This document shows, in pieces, positions 41,116 to 48,541 of a stretch of DNA of 53,111 bases (positions within the stretch are counted from its first letter, which is position 1; every line of letters starts with the position of its first letter). The notes beneath the pieces are model-generated. The model was not told where the DNA came from, ran no database searches, and was given only the letters and a program-made list of their open reading frames with translations. The position numbers were made by a program, and so were the translations under genes. Source of the stretch: Olsenella profusa (GTDB lineage: Bacteria; Actinomycetota; Coriobacteriia; Coriobacteriales; Atopobiaceae); NCBI RefSeq assembly GCF_016900315.1, contig NZ_JACSNQ010000015.1:1-53111 (forward strand). The letters run 5' to 3'.

Positions 41116-41502
41116 ATGGCCCAGTCCCAGAACACCCAGGTCGACCTCACCGTGCGAGCCACCTCGTTCATGGGGCTCGCCGAGTACGGCAACATGATGA
41201 TCGGCGACCGCGCGCTCGAGTTCTACAACGAGCGCAACGTCGAGGACTATATCCAGATCCCCTGGGACCAGATCGACCACGTCTCGGCAAGCGTCATGTT
41301 CGGCGGGAGGGTCATCGCGCGCTGGGCCGTCTTCACCGTGGGCGGCGCCAGCTACTCGTTCTCCACGCGCGACAACCGCGCCGCGCTCAGGGCCATCCGC
41401 GCGCACATCGGCGGCGAGAAGCTCCTGCGCTCGGCTACCTTCTTCGGGGTGATCCGCGCCGGCCTCGTTGGCATCTGGCACCGCATCACGCGCCGGGGGT
41501 AG
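41116..41502 (+). CDS. DUF956 family protein, PTS-associated
   Basis: A 128-residue protein matching DUF956 (ATSFMGLAEYGNMMIGDRALEFYNERNVEDYIQIPW). The family is found almost always beside mannose-type PTS genes, where one member (ManO) affects the operon. A PH-like fold is likely; no catalytic motif. GAGAGGAGGGGGC precedes the ATG. It may be read together with the PTS genes through the hairpin. Confidence 0.83.
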   Translation: MAQSQNTQVDLTVRATSFMGLAEYGNMMIGDRALEFYNERNVEDYIQIPWDQIDHVSASVMFGGRVIARWAVFTVGGASYSFSTRDNRAALRAIRAHIGGEKLLRSATFFGVIRAGLVGIWHRITRRG

Positions 41503-41542
41503 CACGCGCGGCCCTGACACATGCCTCCGCCCCTCGCTCACG

Positions 41543-41551
41543 TGCTAAACT
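41543..41551 (+). promoter_or_regulatory. efp extended -10
   Basis: TGC-TAAACT (hexamer 41546-41551), 42 bp before the efp ATG. Confidence 0.5.
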
Positions 41552-41593
41552 AGGTGGCTGTACGTATGCACGCAAGGGGTAGAAAGGCGTTTC

Positions 41594-42160
41594 ATGGCAA
41601 CCATCAGCACCGCAGACTTCAAGAACGGCATGGGCCTCAGGATTAACGGCAAGTACTACACGATCGTCGAGTTCCAGCACGTCAAGCCCGGCAAGGGCGG
41701 CGCCTTCGTGCGCTACAAGATCCGTGACCTCAAGAGCGGCCGCGTGATCGACCAGACCTGCAATGCCGGTACCAAGTTCGAGAACGTGCAGCTCATCACC
41801 AAGGAGATGCAGTACCTCTACAACGACGGCGACTCCTACTACTTCATGGACAACGAGACCTACGAGCAGATCGCCGTTCCCGCCGACTTCATCGGCGACA
41901 ACGCCAAGTGGTTCAAGGAGAACGACAACGCCAGCCTCCTCTACGCCGACACCGAGCTCCTGGGCGTCGAGCCGCCGATGTTCATCGAGGTCGAGATTAC
42001 CCAGACCGACCCGGGCTTCAAGGGCGACACCGTCCAGGGCGGCACCAAGCCGGCCACCATCGAGACCGGCGCCGTGCTCCAGGTCCCGATGTACCTCAAC
42101 CAGGGCGAGGTCATCAAGGTCGACACCCGCGACGGCGGCAAGTTCGTCAGCCGCGTCTAG
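41594..42160 (+). CDS. efp: Translation elongation factor P
   Basis: A 188-residue factor that rescues ribosomes stalled on polyproline. Three beta-barrel domains are evident; the modified-loop lysine is Lys34 in KPGKGGAF, and domain III ends VDTRDGGKFVSRV. No modification enzyme (EpmA or rhamnosyl transferase) is in the window. Many Pro-rich tails in neighbouring proteins make it a relevant factor here. GTAGAAAGGCG precedes the ATG. Confidence 0.97.
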   Translation: MATISTADFKNGMGLRINGKYYTIVEFQHVKPGKGGAFVRYKIRDLKSGRVIDQTCNAGTKFENVQLITKEMQYLYNDGDSYYFMDNETYEQIAVPADFIGDNAKWFKENDNASLLYADTELLGVEPPMFIEVEITQTDPGFKGDTVQGGTKPATIETGAVLQVPMYLNQGEVIKVDTRDGGKFVSRV

Positions 42161-42213
42161 GAGCCGGGCCACAGCGACTCAGAGATCGCATCCCCCGGGG
42201 CGTCCGGGGTCCT

Positions 42214-42246
42214 GCCCGCGGCCGCGTGCGGCCGCGGGCGTTTTGT
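42214..42246 (+). terminator. Rho-independent terminator after efp
   Basis: GCCCGCGGCCGC (42214-42225) pairs with GCGGCCGCGGGC (42228-42239), followed by GTTTTGT. Confidence 0.85.
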
Positions 42247-42345
42247 CGACGGCGCACGCCGCCTGCCCGCAGCGGGGCTGGCTGTCGTGTCCGGCTGACT
42301 CGTCCGTCCGCCTGTCCGTCCGCAGCCGGCCCGCCCGCCAACGGG

Positions 42346-42351
42346 TATACT
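42346..42351 (+). promoter_or_regulatory. -10 box of the asp23-recN gene group
   Basis: TATACT preceded by GGG, 38 bp before ATG 42390. No clear -35; the GGGTAT form could also suit an alternative sigma factor, but its GTTT -35 is absent. Confidence 0.5.
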
Positions 42352-42389
42352 GTCTAGGATACGGGTGCATCAACCAAGGGAGGTCCTCC

Positions 42390-42752
42390 ATGGCCGAAAG
42401 CGAGCTTCACGTCTCCGGCATCGGCATCTCCAGGGATGTCGTCTCCACGATCGTCTCCATCGCCGCGCGCCGCGTCGAGGGCGTGGCCTCGGTCGGCGGC
42501 AACGACATCGCCTCGAGCCTCATCTCGGTCTTCACGAGCAGGAGCCTCTCCCCGGAGAAGGCCGTCGAGTCCTTCGTCGAGAACGACGAGCTCCACCTCA
42601 CGGTGCACCTCGCCGTGTTCTACGGCTACCCCTTCACCAAGCTCGCGGCCGACGTCCGCGAGGAGGTCGCCCGCGCGGTGGCCGAGCAGATCGGCGTGGG
42701 GGTCTCCGCCGTCGACGTGTGCATTGACAGTCTCGTCTTCCCCAAGGAGTAA
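42390..42752 (+). CDS. Asp23/Gls24 family envelope stress response protein
   Basis: A 120-residue Asp23/Gls24 protein (GIGISRDVVSTIVSIAARRVEGVASVGG; HLTVHLAVFYGYPFTKLAADVREEVARAV; VGVSAVDVCIDSLVF). The family forms assemblies at the membrane and is linked to alkaline or envelope stress. It commonly lies before nusB. AAGGGAGG precedes the ATG. Confidence 0.9.
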   Translation: MAESELHVSGIGISRDVVSTIVSIAARRVEGVASVGGNDIASSLISVFTSRSLSPEKAVESFVENDELHLTVHLAVFYGYPFTKLAADVREEVARAVAEQIGVGVSAVDVCIDSLVFPKE

Positions 42753-42758
42753 GCGTAC

Positions 42759-43355
42759 GTGAGCACTCACTTCGGCGGGCGCACCCTCGCCCGCAGCCAG
42801 GCCCTGCAGCTGCTGTTCCAGTCCGAGGCCAACGGCCGCTCGGTCATCGAGACCCTTGACGGGGACTACGCCCTCTCGCAGGGCCCGCTCGACGACTACG
42901 CGCGCCAGCTCGCCCTTGGCTGCGACGAGACGCGTCCGGACCTCGACGCCGTCATCTCCATGCGCTCGGCCACGTGGTCGCTCTCGCGCATGAACGCCGT
43001 GGACCGCAACCTCCTGCGGCTCGCGCTCTACGAGATGCTCCACGTTCCCGAGGTCGACGTTGCCGTCACCATCGACGAGTGCGTGGAGCTCGCCAAGGCC
43101 TACGGCACCGACGAGTCCTCGCGCTTCGTGAACGGCGTGCTCGGCCGCGTGGCCGACGACCTGGAGGCCGGCGTGGACGTGGTGGCCGTGGCCCGCGAGG
43201 ACGCCCGCCGCAGGGCAGAGGAGAGGCGCGCTGCCGAGGAGAGGGCGGCCGCTGAGGCCGCGGCGGCCGAGGAGGACGTTGCGACCGAGTCCGCCGACTC
43301 CGCCGACTCCGACGGCCCCTCCGAGCCCACGGACAGCCCGGAAGGGAACGACTAG
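42759..43355 (+). CDS. nusB: Transcription antitermination factor NusB
   Basis: A 198-residue NusB, GTG start 42759 with CAAGGAG upstream. The RNA-binding helical fold covers residues 1-140 (RSQALQLLFQSEANGRS; LSRMNAVDRNLLRLALYEML; DECVELAKAYGTDESSRFVNGVLGRV). The last 50 or so residues form a highly charged Ala/Glu/Arg and then Asp/Ser/Pro tail beyond the usual length. It works with NusE/S10 on rRNA operons. Confidence 0.94.
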   Translation: MSTHFGGRTLARSQALQLLFQSEANGRSVIETLDGDYALSQGPLDDYARQLALGCDETRPDLDAVISMRSATWSLSRMNAVDRNLLRLALYEMLHVPEVDVAVTIDECVELAKAYGTDESSRFVNGVLGRVADDLEAGVDVVAVAREDARRRAEERRAAEERAAAEAAAAEEDVATESADSADSDGPSEPTDSPEGND

Positions 43356-43357
43356 CC

Positions 43358-43714
43358 GTGGCCCGCGTCGACGTCTCGCGCTACCAGACCTTCGGCGAGA
43401 TCACCGAGCGCCTGGACGACATCGTGGCCCAGGTGCGCGACAAGGGCGTCTCGCTGGAGCGCTCGCTCGACCTCTTCGACGAGGCCATTGCGCTCGGCTC
43501 CAAGGCCGTGAGCCTCGTCGACGCCACGGACTTCTCGCCCGAGGAGGAGGCCCGCCTGGCCGAGGCCCCCTCGGAGCCTGCCGGGCAGGCCGCGGTCCCG
43601 GACCAATCCGGCGAGAAGGACGGTGACGCCGCGGGTGCGGCCGACGAGCCTGCCGACGAGCGCACCGACGCCGAGCCGGCCGCCGACGCGCCCGCCCCGG
43701 CAGACGGGCGCTAG
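43358..43714 (+). CDS. xseB: Exodeoxyribonuclease VII small subunit
   Basis: A 118-residue protein with the XseB core in residues 1-60 (TFGEITERLDDIVAQVRDKGVSLERSLDLFDEAIALGSKAVSLVD), which binds the large subunit XseA. The acidic tail includes GEKD from an exact 12-mer at 43610-43621. GTG start, 2 bp after nusB. The partner gene xseA is not adjacent. Confidence 0.83.
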   Translation: MARVDVSRYQTFGEITERLDDIVAQVRDKGVSLERSLDLFDEAIALGSKAVSLVDATDFSPEEEARLAEAPSEPAGQAAVPDQSGEKDGDAAGAADEPADERTDAEPAADAPAPADGR

Positions 43715-43715
43715 G

Positions 43716-44477
43716 GTGCCCCGCCGCCGACGGCTCGACGCCGAGCTCGTCGAGCAGGGGTTCTTCTCGACAAGGGACGAGGCGCTGCGCGCCGTGATGG
43801 CCGGTGAGGTCTCCACCACCGACCGTCGCCTCACCTCGCCCGGGGAGCAGGTCCTCCCCGGCATCCCCCTGCACGTGAGGGGCCGCTCGCGCTACGTGAG
43901 CCGCGGCGGCCTCAAGCTGGAGCGCGGGCTCGACGCCTTTGGCGTGGACCCCTCCGGGCTCGACTGCCTCGACGTGGGCTGCTCCACCGGCGGCTTCACC
44001 GACTGCCTGCTCAAGCGCGGCGCCGCCTCGGTCACCGCCGTCGACGTGGGCTACGCGCAGTTCTCCTGGGAGCTGCGCGGCGACGCGCGCGTGCGCCTGC
44101 TCGAGCGCACCAACGCGGTCGACCTGCCGGCGCTTGTCGGCACCGACGTCGTCGACCTGGCTGTCTGCGACGTCTCCTTCACCTCCGTCCTCACCGTGCT
44201 GCCCGCGGTGCTGGCGCTACTGCGCCCGGGCGGGACCTTCCTCACGCTCGTGAAGCCGCAGTTCGAGGCCGCGCGCGACGAGGTGGGGGAGGGCGGCGTG
44301 GTGCGCGACCCCGCGGTGCGCGCCTCCGTGCTCGACCGGGTGCGCGCCGCCTTTGAGGAGGCGGGCCTCTCCGTGCGCGGGACCTGCGAGAGCCCGATCA
44401 CCGGCCACAAGGGCAACGTCGAGTATCTGCTCTGCGCGGACGCGCCGGGGTATACTGGGCAGGACGAACCCCGCTGA
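43716..44477 (+). CDS. tlyA: TlyA family rRNA methyltransferase (hemolysin A)
   Basis: A 253-residue protein. The N-terminal S4-like RNA-binding domain (RRRRLDAELVEQGFFSTRDEALRAVMAGEV) is followed by an FtsJ-like SAM domain with DCLDVGCSTGGFTDCLLKRGA, and VKPQFEAARDEVGEGGVVRD. TlyA methylates rRNA 2'-hydroxyls and is needed for capreomycin sensitivity in mycobacteria. GTG 43716 lies right after the xseB stop. A near 12-mer copy (GTTCTTCTCGAC) is within the S4 part. Confidence 0.92.
   Translation: MPRRRRLDAELVEQGFFSTRDEALRAVMAGEVSTTDRRLTSPGEQVLPGIPLHVRGRSRYVSRGGLKLERGLDAFGVDPSGLDCLDVGCSTGGFTDCLLKRGAASVTAVDVGYAQFSWELRGDARVRLLERTNAVDLPALVGTDVVDLAVCDVSFTSVLTVLPAVLALLRPGGTFLTLVKPQFEAARDEVGEGGVVRDPAVRASVLDRVRAAFEEAGLSVRGTCESPITGHKGNVEYLLCADAPGYTGQDEPR
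44451..44456 (+). promoter_or_regulatory. Possible internal promoter for nadK-recN
   Basis: TATACT inside the end of tlyA, 48 bp before the nadK start. No clear -35. Confidence 0.35.
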
Positions 44478-44504
44478 CCAAGACCAAGAGAAAGGCCGCC
44501 AACC

Positions 44505-45362
44505 GTGAAGGTCCTCATCGTCCCCAACTACGCGCGCGAGGACGCCATGGAGAGCGCCCGCCGGCTCGAGTCGTGGCTTGACGACGAGGGCATCGACGTC
44601 GCGTGGGCGCACGACAAGAAGCGCTTCCCCGACGCGGAGGACTCCGCCGACGACTGCGCGCTCGTGGTCTCGCTCGGCGGCGACGGGACGCTGCTGCGCG
44701 CGGCGCGGATCGTGGGCTACGCGGGCGTGCCCATCGTGGGCATCTCCTACGGCCACCTGGGCTTTCTCACCGCGGCCGGCCCGGAGGACCTGCTCGCCAC
44801 CGTGCGCGACGCCCTCGCCGGCGAGCTTCACGTCTCCCGGCGCGCCACCCTGGACATCGAGTGCGAGTTCGAGCGCGAGGACGGCGGCTCCTACACGCGC
44901 CACAGCTTCGCCCTGAACGACTTCGCGCTCTCGCGCGGCGGCGCGGGCGACATGGTGGAGTTCGACGTCTCCGTCTCCGGCAAGCACATCGACCGCCTGC
45001 GCGGGGACGGCTTCGTGGTCTCCACGGCCACCGGCTCCACCGGATACGCGCTCGCGGCCGGCGGCCCCATCGTGACGCCGGAGTTCACCGGCATGGTCTG
45101 CGTGCCCATCGCGCCGCACACCATCATGGCCCGCGCGTTTCTGACCTCGCCGTCTGATGTGGTGGAAATCGAGATGAGCCCCGAGCGCCCGGCCATGCGC
45201 CACTTCTTCGCGGACGGCCAGCCCGTGCACCGCGAGAAGGGCAGCGTGGGCGTGCGCGCCTGCGTGCGCCGCGGCCCCGGTGACGTGATCTTGCTGGACC
45301 GCAGCAGCCAGAGCTTCTACGACTCGGTCTCCCGCGTGTTCTACGGCCAGGTGGGCAAGTAG
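44505..45362 (+). CDS. nadK: NAD kinase
   Basis: A 285-residue kinase making NADP from NAD. The catalytic GGDGTLLRAARI and the NAD-binding GISYGHLGFLT, then ATGSTGYALAAGGPIV, are intact. GTG 44505 with AGAGAAAGG upstream. The order tlyA-nadK-recN is widespread in Gram-positives. It makes an intact contrast to the degenerate NadE-like protein at 1675. Confidence 0.96.
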   Translation: MKVLIVPNYAREDAMESARRLESWLDDEGIDVAWAHDKKRFPDAEDSADDCALVVSLGGDGTLLRAARIVGYAGVPIVGISYGHLGFLTAAGPEDLLATVRDALAGELHVSRRATLDIECEFEREDGGSYTRHSFALNDFALSRGGAGDMVEFDVSVSGKHIDRLRGDGFVVSTATGSTGYALAAGGPIVTPEFTGMVCVPIAPHTIMARAFLTSPSDVVEIEMSPERPAMRHFFADGQPVHREKGSVGVRACVRRGPGDVILLDRSSQSFYDSVSRVFYGQVGK

Positions 45363-45370
45363 TGGCGGCG

Positions 45371-45448
45371 GGCGAGAAGGACGGCGTGACCGTGGCACAC
45401 TGCGGCCGGGCGCTCCCGCGTCCCGCCACCCCTGACGGCGAGAAGGAC
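45371..45448 (+). repeat. Two 12-mers between nadK and recN
   Basis: Exact copies at 45371-45382 and 45437-45448. The second lies 11 bp before the recN ATG and its GAGAAGGA may serve as a weak ribosome site, as no better one is present. Confidence 0.8.
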
Positions 45449-45459
45449 GGTGCGGTCGC

Positions 45460-47097
45460 ATGATCGACGAGCTGCACGCGCGCGACGTCGCGCTCATCCA
45501 TGATGCAACCATCGAGCCGGCCGCGGGCCTTACGGTGCTCACGGGCGAGACGGGCGCCGGCAAGTCCGCGCTGCTCTCCTCCGTGAAGCTTCTGGTGGGG
45601 GAGCGTGCCGACGCGGGCATGGTCCGCGAGGGCGCCTCCTCGCTCGAGGTGGAGGGTCGGCTCTTCCTGCGCGGGGACGACGAGGACGGCACCGTGGTGC
45701 GCCGCCGCGTCTCCGCCGACGGCCGCGGCCGCGTTGAGCTCGACGGCCACATGGCGAGCGTCCGCGAGCTCGCGGCGCGCGTGGGGGCCTCGGTCGACCT
45801 CTGCGGCCAGCACGAGCACCAGCGGCTCCTCTCCCAGCAGACGCACGTGGAGCTGCTCGACGCGTGGGTCGGCGTCCCCGCGGCCGACGCCCTGGCCACC
45901 TACCGCGATGCCCTGGCGGCCGCCTGCGACGCCGCCGCTGAGCTGGAGCGCGTCCGCGAGCTGGGGCGCTCCACCGGCGAGAAGCTCGACGAGGCCGCCT
46001 TCGTCCTGCGGCGCATCGACGAGGTGGACCCGCGCGAGGGCGAGCTCGAGGAGATCGAGGCGCAGCTGCCGCGCGTGGAGCACGGCGAGGCGCTCATGGC
46101 CGCGGCCGCCGGCGCGCGCGAGGCGCTCTCCGGCGACGGCGGGGCCTGCGACGCGCTCTCCGATGCGGTCCGCGCGCTCGAGGAGGCCGCGGGCTACGAC
46201 GCTGCGCTCGGCAGGTGGGCCTCCGCGCTGAGAAGCGCGCTCATCGACGTGGAGGACGTGTCCTCCGAGCTGCGCGACTACGCCGACGAGGTGGACTTTG
46301 ACCCGGAGGAGCTCGAGCGGCTTCAGACGCGCCTCGCGAGCCTCGAGGGCCTCAGGCGTGCCTACGGGCCGACGATGGCCGACGTGCTCGCCCGGCGCGA
46401 GGAGGCCCGGCAGGTCGTGGCGGCCGCGAGCGACGGCGGCGAGCTCGAGCGGCAGGCGGCCGCGGAAGTGGCGCGCCGCGAGGACGCGCTCGCAAGGGCG
46501 GCCGACGCGCTCGACGCGGTGCGCGCGGAGGCGGCCCCGCGCCTGGCGGCGGCGGTCACCGAGCAGATGGCCTCGCTGGAGATGGGGTCGGCCTCGCTCG
46601 AGGTGGCGCAGGAGCGCCTGTCCCGCGCGGAGTGGGGGAGCCACGGTCCTTCTCGCGTGGAGTTCCTCTACCGCCCGGGCGCCGGCCTCACGGCACGGCC
46701 GCTGCGCAAGATCGCCTCGGGCGGCGAGGTCAGCCGCGTGATGCTGGCGGTGAAGGTGGTGCTCGGCGAGGCGGACGACTGCGAGACGCTCGTCTTTGAC
46801 GAGGTCGACGCCGGCGTGGGCGGCGCCACGGCGGTGGCGCTCGCGGGCGTGCTCGCGCGGCTGGCAAGGACCCACCAGGTGATCGTGGTCACGCACCTCG
46901 CGCAGGTGGCCGTGGTGGCCGAGAAGCACTACCTGGTGCGCAAGTCCGAGGGCGCCTCCGGCGTGCCCGAGACCACGCTCACGGAGATCTCCGGCGAGGA
47001 GCGCGTGGCCGAGGTGGCCCGCATGCTCTCCGGCGACACCGGCGAGACGAGCCGCGAGCTCGCGCGCGAGATGCTGGCCGCCCGCGGGAGGGCGTAG
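45460..47097 (+). CDS. recN: DNA repair protein RecN
   Basis: A 545-residue SMC-like ATPase for double-strand break repair. Walker A is LTGETGAGKSALLSS, with a long coiled-coil middle (about 150-350), the signature KIASGGEVSRVMLAVKVVL, Walker B ETLVFDEVDAGVGGATA and the His-loop VIVVTHLAQVAVVA. Length is typical. No LexA box is seen directly upstream. Confidence 0.95.
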   Translation: MIDELHARDVALIHDATIEPAAGLTVLTGETGAGKSALLSSVKLLVGERADAGMVREGASSLEVEGRLFLRGDDEDGTVVRRRVSADGRGRVELDGHMASVRELAARVGASVDLCGQHEHQRLLSQQTHVELLDAWVGVPAADALATYRDALAAACDAAAELERVRELGRSTGEKLDEAAFVLRRIDEVDPREGELEEIEAQLPRVEHGEALMAAAAGAREALSGDGGACDALSDAVRALEEAAGYDAALGRWASALRSALIDVEDVSSELRDYADEVDFDPEELERLQTRLASLEGLRRAYGPTMADVLARREEARQVVAAASDGGELERQAAAEVARREDALARAADALDAVRAEAAPRLAAAVTEQMASLEMGSASLEVAQERLSRAEWGSHGPSRVEFLYRPGAGLTARPLRKIASGGEVSRVMLAVKVVLGEADDCETLVFDEVDAGVGGATAVALAGVLARLARTHQVIVVTHLAQVAVVAEKHYLVRKSEGASGVPETTLTEISGEERVAEVARMLSGDTGETSRELAREMLAARGRA

Positions 47098-47423
47098 GCG
47101 CGTGGCGCCTTTTGGCGGGCTGACGGTTTGCGTGTTCGTGTTGCCATCACCGCCCTTGGCCCGCCGCCGCAGGAGGCCGCCTCGCCGTCGCCTCAGCTCG
47201 CCGATCTGCAAAAGATTTATCATCCCCGTCTCAGGTCTATGAAGGCGGTCCAAGAACCAAGGTTCTTCTCGCCACCTGCGGATCCGTAGAAAATTTAGTA
47301 ATTTACTATCCTGAGATGAGGGTGACAACGCCAGCGGGCGGGGGCTTTGAGCCCGGCGCGCCTGCGGGCTTGCGGTGCGGCGCGGTTGTGCGAGAATGAC
47401 GGCAGACGTCGAGAGGAGCGCAC
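47098..47423. other. Spacer with long inverted repeat and 12-mer
   Basis: No gene. TCATCCCCGTCTCAGG (47220-47235) and CCTGAGATGAGGGTGA (47310-47325) form an imperfect 16-bp inverted repeat (13 matches). Inside is AAGAACC-AA-GGTTCTT (47252-47267), and an exact 12-mer (minus) at 47262-47273. TTGTGC-GAGAAT (hexamer 47392-47397) is an extended -10 for the next gene. Confidence 0.55.
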
Positions 47424-48362
47424 ATGGCTGAGAGAGACGCACGTCGCAGGACCAACGGCGGCCGCACGGGTCGGGAGGGGCGCGGGCCGAGCCGCGCGGC
47501 GCAGGCAAGGCGCCACGTCGAGGAGATGGCGCGCTCGCTTCCGGAGGAGATCTCCCGCGCCGTGGCCGGGACGCGCTCCTTTGACGGCGCGCCGGCCCCG
47601 CAGGTCGCCGAGCCGTGCATGCCCTCGGTTTCCGTGACCGACGAGGACAGCGTCGCGGCCGTGCTGCGCCTGGGCCGCGGCATCGCCTCGGCGTGCGACC
47701 TGGCGGTCCTTGACTTCGCCTCGTTCACGCAGCCGGGCGGCGGCTACGAGCGCGGCGCCTGGGGCCAGGAGCAGGCGCTCTGCGCGGACAGCTTCCTCTA
47801 CAACGTGCTCGCCGAGAAGGCGAGCTGGTATGCCGAGAACCGTCGGCGCAACATCAACTGCCAGCTCTTCCGCAACCGCGCGCTCGTGGTGCCGCGCGTC
47901 CGCTTTGAGCGCGACGGCTACCACTCCTACGCCGACGTCATCGTGGCTGCGGCCCCGGACGCGCGGCGCGCCCGCGAGGAGTACCGCGTGGGGGAGGACG
48001 CCCTCGCGGCGGCGCTTGCGGACCGCGTGCGGATGGTGATGGCGATCGCCGACGAGCTCGGGCACAAGAAGCTCGTGCTCGGGGCCTTTGGGTGCGGCGT
48101 CTTCGGCTGGGACGCGGCGCAGGTGGCCGAGGCCTTCCGCGTCGAGCTCGCGAGCGGGACGCACGCGGCGTCCGAGGTGACCTTTGCCGTGCCGCGCGGG
48201 CGCGCAGACGAGCACCTCGAGGTCTTTGAGCACGCGTTTGTGACGTTTCCCGAGGTCAACGCCGCGCCGTACGTGAGCCGTGCCGCGCGGGCCGCCGCGG
48301 AGGCCGCGCGTGCCGACGAGGCCGCGGCCGAGGAGGAGGACGACTGGCGCCAGTACCTGTAG
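47424..48362 (+). CDS. TIGR02452 family protein, PARG-like macrodomain
   Basis: A 312-residue protein. Its central signature FTQPGGGYERGAWGQEQALC (about 104-123) matches the GGG-x(6-8)-QE loop of microbial poly(ADP-ribose) glycohydrolases, followed by VLGAFGCGVFGWDAAQVAEAF typical of TIGR02452. It probably removes ADP-ribose from a target. The N-terminal 25 residues are basic and the C-terminus is acidic and Ala-rich. No ADP-ribosyltransferase partner is seen nearby. AGAGGAG precedes the ATG. Confidence 0.83.
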   Translation: MAERDARRRTNGGRTGREGRGPSRAAQARRHVEEMARSLPEEISRAVAGTRSFDGAPAPQVAEPCMPSVSVTDEDSVAAVLRLGRGIASACDLAVLDFASFTQPGGGYERGAWGQEQALCADSFLYNVLAEKASWYAENRRRNINCQLFRNRALVVPRVRFERDGYHSYADVIVAAAPDARRAREEYRVGEDALAAALADRVRMVMAIADELGHKKLVLGAFGCGVFGWDAAQVAEAFRVELASGTHAASEVTFAVPRGRADEHLEVFEHAFVTFPEVNAAPYVSRAARAAAEAARADEAAAEEEDDWRQYL

Positions 48363-48377
48363 GGTGGCGCCGGGGGC

Positions 48378-48487
48378 GCACTGTCTCCGGACGTTCTGCA
48401 GCCCAGAACCGTCCAGAAACGGTGCGCGCCATTGAGGAGGCACTGTTTCCGGACGAAATGGAACGTCAGACCGTCCGAAAACGGTGC
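48378..48487. repeat. Palindromic array D (two units, 62-bp step)
   Basis: Units at 48378-48425 and 48440-48487, each 48 bp, arms as in arrays A-C. They lie between the convergent TIGR02452 gene and the last gene of the minus-strand ABC operon, where they could also act as a two-way terminator. Confidence 0.85.
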
Positions 48488-48541
48488 GCGCACCGTCGCC
48501 GCGTGCAGCCGTCCCGCCCCGCTGCGGCCCCACCGCCCCCG

